This document shows positions 26,995-36,243 of a stretch of DNA of 64,000 nucleotides, piece after piece (the first letter of the stretch is position 1; the number at the start of each line of letters is the position of its first letter). The notes below the pieces were generated by a model. That model was not told the DNA's origin, searched no databases, and saw only the letters and a list, made by a program, of their open reading frames with translations. Source of the DNA: Flagellimonas chongwuensis (lineage in GTDB: Bacteria; Bacteroidota; Bacteroidia; Flavobacteriales; Flavobacteriaceae); NCBI RefSeq assembly GCF_013376415.1, contig NZ_WYET01000001.1:806001-870000 (forward strand), read 5' to 3'. The position numbers and the translations under genes are program-made.

Positions 26995-29900
26995 TTAAAA
27001 AGTTACACTAAAGCCAAAGGTGTATGTTCTTGGCCTTGGGAATGATGAGTAATCGATACCGGCAATTGGAAGTCCGTTCAAAAGGTCTCCGGACGCTGGG
27101 GTAACACTTACTTCAGGATCCAAACCACTGTAATCGGTGATTACAAATAGGTTCTGGCCTGTGATGCTCAACCTCATTGTTTTGAATAGTCCATCACCTG
27201 AAAGAGGAACGTTGTATCCTATGGAAGCTGTTTGCAATCTAACAAAGTCACCCTTCTCCAAGAATCTAGTTGATACTGATGCTTCTGCAAAACGGCTCTC
27301 CTCTCCTGCCAAGGCCACTACATCTTTTATAACGTTGTTACCACTTCCAATTGCACCTGCTGTGAAGAAGGCGTTAGCTGTGTTGTTATAAATGTAATTC
27401 CCAAATTGTCCAGTGAAATATAGGGAAGCATCCCAGTTTTTATAGTTTGCTGAGGTTGAGAAACCTCCTGTGAAATCGGGCAGCGCACTTTTACCAACAA
27501 ATTTTTGGTTATCCGTACCGCCTTCGTGAACAGGGTTTCCGTTCTCATCAAATCCAGTAAACTCTCTCAAATAGAACGAGTAAAGTGGCTGTCCAGATTG
27601 TAAACGTTGTGCGAAAGCATTGGTAAGACCCGCACCTCTAATTGTTCCCGCTGGAATTGCTCCTTCAAAATCTTGAATTTCGTTTTTGTTGTATGCCATG
27701 TTGAAACCAGCTGTCCAAAAGAAGTCCTCACCTTGTAAAATATCATAGTTAAGGGAGAATTCTACACCCTGGTTCAAGACCATTGCGTCCAAGTTCTGGA
27801 AAAAGAATGGTTGAGGGGATGGTTGTGCAGCTTCAACGCTAAGCAATAAATCCCTAGTTTCTTTACGATACACATCCACACTACCATTTAGGCGGTCATT
27901 GCCAAAACCAAAGTCAATACCAACACCGTATTGGGTTGTTTCCTCCCACTTAAGGTCGGGATTGGCAAAATCCACTGTACTGGTACCAGGTACGTTTACA
28001 GCGCCACCGTCACCTACACTTCCTCCTGAATATCTTTCTCTTCTTACGAATCTACCGTAGCCAATACCATCTTGGTTACCTGTGATACCATAGCTCAATC
28101 TTAATTTAAGGGTAGATACTGCATCTCCTATGAAATCTTCTTCATTGATTTTCCAAGCAAAGGCTGCAGATGGAAAAATACCATATTTATTGTTTTCACC
28201 AAAACGCGAAGAACCATCAGCTCTCACGGTGGCGGTAAACAAATATTTGTTGGCCAAGGTGTAGTTTACCCTTCCGAAGAAAGATTGAAGTTCGTCCGTA
28301 TTGTCGAATGTGTCAGCAAACAGTGCTCTAACTGCCACACCACTGGTTTCTCCTAAAAACTCTGTTTCTGGATTGGGAAACAAACGGTTAACAAAAAGAC
28401 CATTGGGATTGTTGGGTACATCGAAAGAGTAACCATACTGCTGATAATTTCCTGAAATCATTGATTCAAGTGTAGAAGCAGAACTGGAAAGGTCTCTTGG
28501 CATTTGATTAAGGTCAGGAGTGCTGTACCCCCACCCTTCTATATTTCTTCCTCTTCTATTGAAATCTTGATAAGAGAAACCGACCAAAGCGTCCAAGTTT
28601 GAATTGTCAAATTCCTTGGTGTAGTTCAATGTGGCTTCCAATAATCGGTTTTCATTGATCAAGTCGTTCAAAGCACCTCTACCGTTATTGCCGGCACCAC
28701 GCGCAACGTTGAACGATTCTGATGTTAATGAAGCTTCTCTTTTTGAATCTGATTTATCGTAACCTACAGTAACCTTTCCTGTCAATTCATCGGTTATGTC
28801 ATATTCAGCAGAAAGGTTTACCAATACACGGTCAGTGTATGTCATACTCTGCCAGTTGTTCAATAGGTTCAATGGGTTGATCCTATCCCCAGGGTTGAAT
28901 CGTGGACTTGCGGGCCAAGTTGGGTTTGCTGCATATGCGGCACCCAACAAGTCACCGGTAGAACCAGCACTACCACTCAATGGTGGGGCCTCATCGTTTA
29001 CCCTTGACAGTGTACCTTGTAAATTGATGCGTAACTTGTCATCCAAAAATCTTTGGGAAGCGTTCAACCTTCCAGTAATTCTTTCTTGCGATGATTTTTC
29101 AATGACACCAAATTGTTTTCCGTAATTGAAAGTAGCTCTAACATTCCCAGAACCGTAGTTCCTTGAATAAGCTAAGTTGTTATTTGTTGAAGCAGTAGAC
29201 CTTGTTACCAAATTCTGCCAATCTGTATCTGCTCCGGCATTGATTGCTGAGCCTCCAAAAGTATCAACGGCATCAAGGAATTCGGAAGCGTTAAGAAGGT
29301 CGTAACTTTCTGCTGGTGTAGAATAGCTCAAATCGGAAGAATACTCCCAAGTTCCGCCTCTGGCTCCGGTTTTTCCACTTTTAGTCGTAATTATTACCAC
29401 TCCATTTGCACCTCTAGAACCATAAATCGCTGTTGCAGAAGCATCTTTAAGGATGCTCATGCTTTCAATATCGTTAGGGTTAAGGAAGCTAAGTGGGTTT
29501 CTTGCAGAGCTTGAACCAACACCAATGTTTGTTCCTTCGGAGGAAGTATCCCCAGAAGGCAACGGAACTCCGTCAACTACAAATAAAGGATTGTTGTTGG
29601 ATCTTACAGAAGAAGTACCCCTAATTCTAATAGCAACACCAGAACCAGGTTCACCACTACCTTGTGCAATCTGCACACCAGCTGTTTTACCTTGGATTAA
29701 TTGTTCTGGGGAAGAAATAACACCTTTGTTGAAATCTTCCGAAGTAACTGCCGAAACGGCACCTGTTGCATCTTTTACGGTTGTTTGACCGTAACCAATA
29801 ATAACAACTTCGTCCAATGCTTGAGCATCTTCCGCCAAGGTAACATCAATGGTAGATTGCCCATTGACTGCAATTTCTTGGGTTTTGTAACCAATGTAGC

Positions 29901-30117
29901 TAAATACCAAAGTTGCGGCATCCTCTACATTGTTTAGGGTATAATTACCGTCAAAATCGGTCTGCGTACCGTTGGTAGTGCCTTTTACCAATACGCTTGC
30001 CCCTGGCAAAGGTCCGTTCGCATCCGAAACGGTACCTGATACTGTTTGGGCTTTTACCAACCCAAAGCACAGGAATGCTCCGAGCATTAAAAAGCTCCTT
30101 AGTAGCGTAATCTTCAT
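26995..30117 (-). CDS. SusC/RagA family TonB-linked outer-membrane transporter
   Basis: 1040 residues. After a signal peptide ending near VKAQ (21-24), residues 25-110 form the carboxypeptidase-regulatory-like domain (VSGTVSDANGPLPGASVLVKG). Then comes the plug with the SusC signature (VIIGYGQTTVKDATGAVSAV, about 106-125; LFVVDGVPL, 177-185; ATAIYGSRGANGVVIITTK, 228-246) and a long beta barrel ending in FGFSVTF. It forms the importer with the SusD lipoprotein. The cargo is unknown; the nearby GH13 suggests an alpha-glucan, which is an inference only. First gene of the minus-strand locus and divergent from the LacI regulator. Confidence 0.93.
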   Translation of the reverse strand: MKITLLRSFLMLGAFLCFGLVKAQTVSGTVSDANGPLPGASVLVKGTTNGTQTDFDGNYTLNNVEDAATLVFSYIGYKTQEIAVNGQSTIDVTLAEDAQALDEVVIIGYGQTTVKDATGAVSAVTSEDFNKGVISSPEQLIQGKTAGVQIAQGSGEPGSGVAIRIRGTSSVRSNNNPLFVVDGVPLPSGDTSSEGTNIGVGSSSARNPLSFLNPNDIESMSILKDASATAIYGSRGANGVVIITTKSGKTGARGGTWEYSSDLSYSTPAESYDLLNASEFLDAVDTFGGSAINAGADTDWQNLVTRSTASTNNNLAYSRNYGSGNVRATFNYGKQFGVIEKSSQERITGRLNASQRFLDDKLRINLQGTLSRVNDEAPPLSGSAGSTGDLLGAAYAANPTWPASPRFNPGDRINPLNLLNNWQSMTYTDRVLVNLSAEYDITDELTGKVTVGYDKSDSKREASLTSESFNVARGAGNNGRGALNDLINENRLLEATLNYTKEFDNSNLDALVGFSYQDFNRRGRNIEGWGYSTPDLNQMPRDLSSSASTLESMISGNYQQYGYSFDVPNNPNGLFVNRLFPNPETEFLGETSGVAVRALFADTFDNTDELQSFFGRVNYTLANKYLFTATVRADGSSRFGENNKYGIFPSAAFAWKINEEDFIGDAVSTLKLRLSYGITGNQDGIGYGRFVRRERYSGGSVGDGGAVNVPGTSTVDFANPDLKWEETTQYGVGIDFGFGNDRLNGSVDVYRKETRDLLLSVEAAQPSPQPFFFQNLDAMVLNQGVEFSLNYDILQGEDFFWTAGFNMAYNKNEIQDFEGAIPAGTIRGAGLTNAFAQRLQSGQPLYSFYLREFTGFDENGNPVHEGGTDNQKFVGKSALPDFTGGFSTSANYKNWDASLYFTGQFGNYIYNNTANAFFTAGAIGSGNNVIKDVVALAGEESRFAEASVSTRFLEKGDFVRLQTASIGYNVPLSGDGLFKTMRLSITGQNLFVITDYSGLDPEVSVTPASGDLLNGLPIAGIDYSSFPRPRTYTFGFSVTF

Positions 30118-30486
30118 AAATAATTAATTTTAAGTTTAGTTAATTTTAATTCAAGTGTTAAACATATATAAAAAAAAGGTTAATCGAAATTTAAGTATAT
30201 TGCAATATTCAACGAAACCGTTTTCGTGTTGACAACTTTATGAGGTGTGGATTTCACAATTTTAAATCTGCAAGTTTGTTTAATTCCCAATTAAGTATAC
30301 GGGAATTGCGAAATCAGCAATAATCCCTCTAATATAGCAATTTTATTTTTTGAACAATATTTTTATTGATGACAACTAAGACAATGGACGTTCATGTTTT
30401 GTTAAAAAAGTAAAACACGTAGACTACATTGTTTGATTATTGAGTAATTTTCAAGACCGAATTAGATTACCACAAAATAAATTTAA
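30118..30486. other. Divergent control region, susC / LacI regulator
   Basis: 369 bp without a gene between the starts of susC (minus) and the LacI-type regulator (plus). AT-rich. It contains the LacI-type palindrome at 30213-30226. No ribosome-binding sequence precedes either start, as usual in Bacteroidetes. I see no RNA gene or riboswitch. Confidence 0.55.
30213..30226. promoter_or_regulatory. Putative LacI-family operator
   Basis: CGAAACCGTTTTCG is a 14-bp palindrome with one mismatched pair, centred on CG, the usual centre of LacI/GalR-family operators. It lies 96 bp upstream of susC and 260 bp upstream of the LacI-type gene. Binding by that regulator is inferred from position and symmetry. 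Confidence 0.6.
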
Positions 30487-31506
30487 TTGAAAGCCAAGAT
30501 TACATTAAAGGATATAGCAAGAGAACTTGAGGTGTCCATTTCTACCGTCTCCAAAGCACTAAAGAACAGCGAGGAAATCAGTAGGGATACCAAAGAGAAG
30601 GTTCAGGCCTTTGCTAAGCTTTATAATTACAAGCCAAATAATATAGCAATTAGCTTAAAAAACAAGAGGACCAAGAATATCGGGGTTGTAATTCCGGATA
30701 TCGTCCATCATTTTTTTACCACCGTTATCCGTGGTATTGAGAAGTATGCAAATGCGCGCGGTTATAATGTTATCGTTTGTCTTTCTGAGGAGTCTTTTGA
30801 CAAGGAGGTCATCAATATGGAAATGCTGGCCAATGGTAGTATCGACGGTTTTATCATGTCGCTTTCTTCCCAAACACAGGAGAAAGGGGACTACAACCAT
30901 TTAAAGGAAGTTACCGACCAAGGTATTCCCGTTGTACTTTTCGATAGGATCACACACGAGATAGATTGCGATAAAGTGATTATTGATGATGAGCTTGGTG
31001 CTTACCAAGCAACAAAAAAATTTATAGACCAAGGTAAGAGAAAAATAGCACTGATTACCACGGACGATTACCTAAGTGTAAGCAAGGCTCGGACCAAGGG
31101 ATATTGGAAAGCATTACAGGAAAGTGAAATGGGGGCCGATGAATCCATGATTCTAAAGATGCCATCAATGGAGATGGACGAAGAAGCCATCAAAACCTTT
31201 CTGGATAAGAAGGAGCCCGATGCCGTTTTATGTGTAAATGAAATCTTTGCCGTCTGCGGCATGCGATTTGTCCAGAAAAAAGGTCTAAGAATACCAGAGG
31301 ATATTGCATTTATCGGATTTACTGATGGAGTTTTATCCAAATATGCCAATCCAAGCCTAACCGTTGTGGCACAGCATGGTGAAAAAATGGGTGAGGAGTC
31401 GGCAAGGATGTTGATAGATAAGGTTGAGAGTGAGGCAGAAGAAGAGACCTATCAAACAAAAATTCTGGAGCCTACCTTGGTCATTAGGGACTCTATAGCC
31501 CATTGA
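30487..31506 (+). CDS. LacI/GalR family transcriptional regulator
   Basis: 339 residues, starting at a TTG codon; no ATG occurs before the HTH, so the TTG is needed. Residues 4-26 are the LacI HTH (ITLKDIARELEVSISTVSKAL) with the hinge segment after it. The rest is a periplasmic-binding-protein-like ligand domain with NIGVVIPDIVHHFFTTVIRGIE and EDIAFIGFTDGVLSKYANPSLTVV, the usual start and end blocks. It probably senses a sugar or sugar phosphate and controls the divergent susCD operon and perhaps the GH13 gene 28 bp downstream. Confidence 0.92.
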   Translation: MKAKITLKDIARELEVSISTVSKALKNSEEISRDTKEKVQAFAKLYNYKPNNIAISLKNKRTKNIGVVIPDIVHHFFTTVIRGIEKYANARGYNVIVCLSEESFDKEVINMEMLANGSIDGFIMSLSSQTQEKGDYNHLKEVTDQGIPVVLFDRITHEIDCDKVIIDDELGAYQATKKFIDQGKRKIALITTDDYLSVSKARTKGYWKALQESEMGADESMILKMPSMEMDEEAIKTFLDKKEPDAVLCVNEIFAVCGMRFVQKKGLRIPEDIAFIGFTDGVLSKYANPSLTVVAQHGEKMGEESARMLIDKVESEAEEETYQTKILEPTLVIRDSIAH

Positions 31507-31534
31507 CGTAACAAACTGGCCTAATTTCTTTTGA

Positions 31535-33406
31535 ATGAGAATACTATTTGGCCCTATTTTATTCCTAGTATTAGTCATATTATCTTCGTGTAAAGATAAA
31601 CCAGACCAAAAGACGAGCCCGTTGCCCATGAAAAAGAAAGCAGTAGTCTATCAGGTATTTACCCGACTTTTTGGAAATACCCAAACGACCAACAAGCCAT
31701 GGGGCACTATCGAAGAAAATGGAGTGGGCAAGTTTGCCGACTTTACCCCAAAAGCCTTGTCAGAGATCAAGGAGTTAGGAGTGACCCACATTTGGTATAC
31801 AGGGGTGCCTCATCATGCCGTTATCCAAGACTATTCGGATTATGGAATCTCAAACGACGATCCCGATGTAGTAAAAGGAAGAGCAGGCTCTCCCTACGCG
31901 GTAAAGGATTACTATAATGTAAACCCCGATTTGGCCGTGGATCCTGCCAACCGTTTGGAGGAGTTCAAGGAGTTGATTCAAAGAAGCCACACCGCAGATT
32001 TAAAAGTCATAATCGATATTGTTCCCAATCACGTGGCCCGAGGTTATCAGGGGCTTACAAATCCAGAGGGTGTACAAGATTTTGGGGCCGCTGACGATAC
32101 TTCCAAGGAATACTACATCAACAACAATTTTTACTATATCCCAGGCCAAGCCTTTAAAGTGCCCGAGTGGCAAGATGGATATTTACCATTGGGAGGTAAC
32201 GAGAATACGTTGGCAGATTCCAAGTTTGAGGAAAATCCGGCAAAATGGACAGGAAACGGCTCCCGATTGGCGCAGCCTCATTTTAATGATTGGTACGAAA
32301 CCGTAAAGATCAATTATGGTGTACGCCCCGATGGGACCAAGGATTTTGAAGAATTACCCGAAGAATATCGTCAAAAGGATTACAGGGAGCACTACAAATT
32401 CTGGAAGGATAAAAAATTGCCCGATTCGTGGCACAAATTCAAGGATATTACCCAATATTGGTTAAATTTTGGTGTGGACGGCTTCCGTTTTGATATGGCC
32501 GAAATGGTACCCGTAGAGTTTTGGAGCTATCTTAACTCCAACATCAAAATGACAAAACCAGATGCATTCCTGTTGGCCGAAGTATATAATCCAGGATTGT
32601 ACCGCGATTACATTCAGAAGGGGAAAATGGACTACCTATATGATAAGGTAGAACTCTATGATAGTATAAAACATATTATGAAGGGGTATGGTTGGACCGA
32701 CCATATCCCCGTAGTGCAAAGAGGAATGGCCGATATAGAGCACCATATGCTCCACTTTCTGGAAAACCACGATGAACAGCGTATTGCCAGTCCCGATTTT
32801 GTTGGCAATGCAGAATTGGGAAAACCCGCAATGGTGGTTTCCGCAACCATCAGCACGTCCCCGACGATGATATACTTTGGTCAGGAAGTTGGTGAGCCGG
32901 CCGCAGAAGATGCTGGGTTCGGAAAGCCTACAAGAACATCCATTTTTGATTACATCGGGGTGCCGCACCACCAAAGGTGGCTCAACAACAAAAAATATGA
33001 TGGAGGCCAATTATCAGATGAAGAGAAACTTCTCAGGGATTTTTACAAGCGCCTCCTAAATTTCACTATCAACAGTGAAGCGTTGATGGGCCAATACCAA
33101 GAAATTCATTTTTATAATAAAGACAATACAGAGGGATACGACCATAGGGTTTTGTCTTATGTGAGATGGACAAACAACGAGAAAATCATTGTGCTTACCA
33201 ATTTTGATGAATACAAAAGCTATTCCCTCGAACTCAAAATACCGGAAGATGTAGTGGCCGAATGGCAATTAAAAGATGGAAAATATCTGCTAAAAGAGGA
33301 GCTCTACGGAACGCTCAATACGGATATGACCATTGCTGATGGCCAGGGAAAAATACAACTGGAGTTGGCACCGCTTCAATCTTATATTTTTAAGGTTGAT
33401 GAATGA
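31535..33406 (+). CDS. GH13 alpha-amylase family lipoprotein
   Basis: 623 residues. Lipobox SSC at 17-19. The GH13 catalytic core is complete: DIVPNH (161-166), GVDGFRFDMAE with nucleophile Asp320, AFLLAEVYN with acid/base Glu349 and FLENHDEQRI with Asp413. A C-terminal beta domain follows (LKIPEDVVAEWQLKDGKYLLK). The lipoprotein signal puts it at the cell envelope. The specificity (alpha-glucan hydrolase or transglycosylase) is not decided by sequence. It follows the LacI regulator by 28 bp and probably belongs to the same regulated unit. Confidence 0.9.
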   Translation: MRILFGPILFLVLVILSSCKDKPDQKTSPLPMKKKAVVYQVFTRLFGNTQTTNKPWGTIEENGVGKFADFTPKALSEIKELGVTHIWYTGVPHHAVIQDYSDYGISNDDPDVVKGRAGSPYAVKDYYNVNPDLAVDPANRLEEFKELIQRSHTADLKVIIDIVPNHVARGYQGLTNPEGVQDFGAADDTSKEYYINNNFYYIPGQAFKVPEWQDGYLPLGGNENTLADSKFEENPAKWTGNGSRLAQPHFNDWYETVKINYGVRPDGTKDFEELPEEYRQKDYREHYKFWKDKKLPDSWHKFKDITQYWLNFGVDGFRFDMAEMVPVEFWSYLNSNIKMTKPDAFLLAEVYNPGLYRDYIQKGKMDYLYDKVELYDSIKHIMKGYGWTDHIPVVQRGMADIEHHMLHFLENHDEQRIASPDFVGNAELGKPAMVVSATISTSPTMIYFGQEVGEPAAEDAGFGKPTRTSIFDYIGVPHHQRWLNNKKYDGGQLSDEEKLLRDFYKRLLNFTINSEALMGQYQEIHFYNKDNTEGYDHRVLSYVRWTNNEKIIVLTNFDEYKSYSLELKIPEDVVAEWQLKDGKYLLKEELYGTLNTDMTIADGQGKIQLELAPLQSYIFKVDE

Positions 33407-33458
33407 TTCATTTTTTTCATTTTCAAATTGTATTTTTAATTTCTAAAACCAAACCAAC

Positions 33459-34211
33459 ATGAATAAGACCTTGCTAGTAGCTCTAGGAGCTTTTCTATTT
33501 TTAACCAGTTGTGAAATGAAAACATCGAAACCATTGGTAATTGGCCATAGAGGTGCTATGGGGCACGAAACCGAGAATACCTTGGCATCCGTTCAAAAAG
33601 CACTTGATTTAGGTGTGGATATGATAGAAATAGATGTGTTTAAAATTCAAAGTGGTGAAATTGTCGTTTTTCATGATGAAAAAGTGGATAGGCTGACAAA
33701 TGGTGGCGGCAATATTGAAGAATATAATATTGTTCAACTTCGACAACTTATCTTGGATGGCGGGCATAAAATCCCCATGCTTCAAGATATTCTAAAACAG
33801 ATAGACAACAAAGTTGTTTTGAACATAGAGCTAAAAGGTCCCGGGACCGCGGATAGGGTAAATTACATTGTAGATTACTACATCAAATCCAAAGGATGGA
33901 GTCCGGAGAATTTTGTGATTTCAAGTTTTAATTGGGATGAACTAAGAGATATGAGGTCCCGTAATGCAGATATAAAAATTGCTATACTGACTTCGGAAGA
34001 CCCAATCAAAGCGATTGTTGTGGCCAAAGAACTGAAGGCCGTTGCTATAAACCCTCATTTTGAAACACTTACGAAAGAGAATACGGCAAAAATCCAAGAA
34101 GAAGGATTAAAAGTGTACACATGGACGGTTAACGAACCCGAGGACATCCAAAAAATGACCGAGTTCGGGGTAGATGGAATCATTACCAATTATCCGGAAC
34201 GTGTGAAGTAA
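33459..34211 (+). CDS. Glycerophosphodiester phosphodiesterase lipoprotein
   Basis: 250 residues. Lipobox TSC at about 16-18. The GDPD core is visible: VIGHRGAMGHETENTLASVQKAL (His-Arg-Gly with Glu-Asn-Thr), VDMIEIDVFKIQSGEIVVFHDEKVDRLTNG (Glu, Asp, His-Asp), then LNIELKGPG and the terminal VYTWTVNEPEDIQKMTEFGVDGIITNYPERV. It would release glycerol-3-phosphate from glycerophosphodiesters in the periplasm. Its last base is shared with the next gene's start (TAATG). The convergent glycerol facilitator and kinase genes fit a glycerol-salvage theme. Confidence 0.9.
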   Translation: MNKTLLVALGAFLFLTSCEMKTSKPLVIGHRGAMGHETENTLASVQKALDLGVDMIEIDVFKIQSGEIVVFHDEKVDRLTNGGGNIEEYNIVQLRQLILDGGHKIPMLQDILKQIDNKVVLNIELKGPGTADRVNYIVDYYIKSKGWSPENFVISSFNWDELRDMRSRNADIKIAILTSEDPIKAIVVAKELKAVAINPHFETLTKENTAKIQEEGLKVYTWTVNEPEDIQKMTEFGVDGIITNYPERVK

Positions 34212-35476
34212 TGTACGATATTGTTATAGCAGGGGGAGGAGCAGCAGGATTTTATGCGGCAATTCAAATTGCGGAATTGTCGCCGGAGTTAAATATAGCC
34301 ATTTTTGAAAGAGGTAAAACCGTACTTTCCAAAGTAAAGGTTTCAGGCGGGGGACGTTGCAATGTAACCCATGGCGAATTTCTTCCCAAAGAATTGGCCA
34401 CCAACTATCCTCGTGGAGAAAAAGAGCTTTTAGGGCCCTTTCATAAATATGCCCCAATGGATGTTATGGCATTTTTTGAAGAAAGGGGAGTGCCACTCAA
34501 AATAGAGGAGGACGGACGGGTTTTTCCTAAAAGTGATTCATCCCAAAGTATAATAGATTGCTTGGTCACTGAGGCAGAGCGCTTAGGTGTGCAAGTTTTA
34601 AAAAACAGTTCGGTAAAGGTCATCGATAAATTGAATGATGGTTGGCAGGTAACAACCATGAACAAGCATTACCAGACCAAAAAGTTACTGCTGACTACAG
34701 GGAGCAACCCTAAAATTTGGGCACAGCTACAAAAATTGGGACATCAGATAATATCTCCCGTACCTTCCTTGTTCACATTCAATATAAAGGATAAAAGGAT
34801 TCAGGGAATTCAAGGGATAAGTGCGTATGCTACCGTAGAGGTACTTCCAAAAAAGACTTTTCATACCGATAAAAAAAACTTGAACCTTAAGAGTAACGTA
34901 AAAGATGAACCGGTTCTTTATTCAGATGGACCACTTTTGATTACACACTGGGGTTTGAGCGGGCCTGCCATTCTGAAGCTTTCTGCGTGGGGCGCGAATA
35001 TTTTGCACGATTATAATTATTCTTTCAGAATAAGAGTGAACTGGTTGCCCGAATACAGTACCGAATCCATGGAGGCTTACCTTAAAGAACTCAAAGAGGT
35101 GGAGGCCAAAAAAACTGTTATGCGCACCAATGTTACGGAATTGCCCAAACGTTTATGGAAGCGCTTGGTGGAAGCAGCCAATATAATGCCAGATGAACGC
35201 TGGGGCGATATAAATAAAGAGCAGCTACTTGCGTTGGCCGAACAACTGACAGCTTCATCCTTTAAGGTTGAGGGGAAAAGTACCTTCAAGGAAGAATTTG
35301 TAACTGCAGGTGGAGTGGATTTAAAAGAAATCAACTTTAAGACCTTTGAGAGTAAATTACATCCCAATCTCTATTTCGCAGGAGAAATCATTAATGTGGA
35401 TGCTATCACAGGTGGGTTCAATTTTCAAAATGCATGGACAGGTGCTTACATTGCTGCGCAAGCCATTGTTTCATGA
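34211..35476 (+). CDS. HI0933-type FAD-dependent oxidoreductase
   Basis: 421 residues. It starts with an FAD-binding Rossmann motif, IVIAGGGAAGFYAAI (4-18), and then the HI0933/BaiN signature VSGGGRCNVTHG (44-55). The C-terminus ends in the FAD-binding block LYFAGEIINVDAITGGFNFQNAWTGAYIA. This family includes aminoacetone oxidase and BaiN-like flavoproteins; the substrate is not known. The start codon overlaps the stop of the GDPD gene by one base, so the two are translationally linked, although a functional link is not obvious. The stop is 5 bp from the convergent glpF stop. Confidence 0.88.
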   Translation: MYDIVIAGGGAAGFYAAIQIAELSPELNIAIFERGKTVLSKVKVSGGGRCNVTHGEFLPKELATNYPRGEKELLGPFHKYAPMDVMAFFEERGVPLKIEEDGRVFPKSDSSQSIIDCLVTEAERLGVQVLKNSSVKVIDKLNDGWQVTTMNKHYQTKKLLLTTGSNPKIWAQLQKLGHQIISPVPSLFTFNIKDKRIQGIQGISAYATVEVLPKKTFHTDKKNLNLKSNVKDEPVLYSDGPLLITHWGLSGPAILKLSAWGANILHDYNYSFRIRVNWLPEYSTESMEAYLKELKEVEAKKTVMRTNVTELPKRLWKRLVEAANIMPDERWGDINKEQLLALAEQLTASSFKVEGKSTFKEEFVTAGGVDLKEINFKTFESKLHPNLYFAGEIINVDAITGGFNFQNAWTGAYIAAQAIVS

Positions 35477-35481
35477 AAACA

Positions 35482-36207
35482 TTATAAGGCCAAAGCAATC
35501 CATGCAGCTATCGAGGCTCCCAAAATAGGTCCAACAACAGGTATCCAAGCATAGCCCCATCCACTATTTCCTTTGTTTTTTAAAGGCAAAAGTGCATGAA
35601 CAATGCGCGGACCCAAATCCCGTGCAGGATTAATGGCATAGCCTGTGGCTCCCCCTAGTGATAAACCAATGCCCCAAACAATGAGAGCAACTGGCAAAGC
35701 GCCCAGAGAACCCAGACCTATAATCACATTCTCCGTAGATAGTACTGCGTCTGTAAAATAGAGTACGGAAAAGACCAATACAAATGTTCCCAATACCTCG
35801 GAGAACAGATTTATAAATGTATTTGGGATAGCTGGCGCTGTACAAAAAACTCCTCGCTTGGTGTCTCCATCCTCTGTGGCGTTAAAATGATCTTTATGGA
35901 CCAACCATACACAGAGAGCCGCAAACATTGCACCGATAAACTGGGCCAATATATATGAGGGAACCTCTGTCCAAGGAAATTCACCAGCAACGGCCAATCC
36001 AATACTTACTGCAGGGTTTATGTGCGCACCACTGTATGGGCCAGCGACAACAACACCGGTATAAACAGCAAAAGCCCAGCCTGTAGTGATTACAATCCAG
36101 CCAGAGCCGTTACCATAGGTTTTTTGTAGGGATACGTTGGCGTTTACACCACATCCGAGTACCATCAGCAAAAAAGTACCTACAATTTCAGATACAAATG
36201 GAGTCAT
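35482..36207 (-). CDS. glpF: MIP family glycerol facilitator
   Basis: 241 residues and six membrane helices. Two pore motifs are seen: HINPAVSIGLA (around 61-71) and INPARDLGPRI (around 190-200). The Asp right after NPAR marks aquaglyceroporins rather than water-only channels. The gene lies 36 bp downstream of glpK on the same strand, so they form a glycerol-uptake operon. No glycerol-3-phosphate dehydrogenase is in the window. Confidence 0.9.
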   Translation of the reverse strand: MTPFVSEIVGTFLLMVLGCGVNANVSLQKTYGNGSGWIVITTGWAFAVYTGVVVAGPYSGAHINPAVSIGLAVAGEFPWTEVPSYILAQFIGAMFAALCVWLVHKDHFNATEDGDTKRGVFCTAPAIPNTFINLFSEVLGTFVLVFSVLYFTDAVLSTENVIIGLGSLGALPVALIVWGIGLSLGGATGYAINPARDLGPRIVHALLPLKNKGNSGWGYAWIPVVGPILGASIAAWIALAL

Positions 36208-36243
36208 ATAAAGAAAGTGTTAGTGTTTATGTTACTTGACAAA

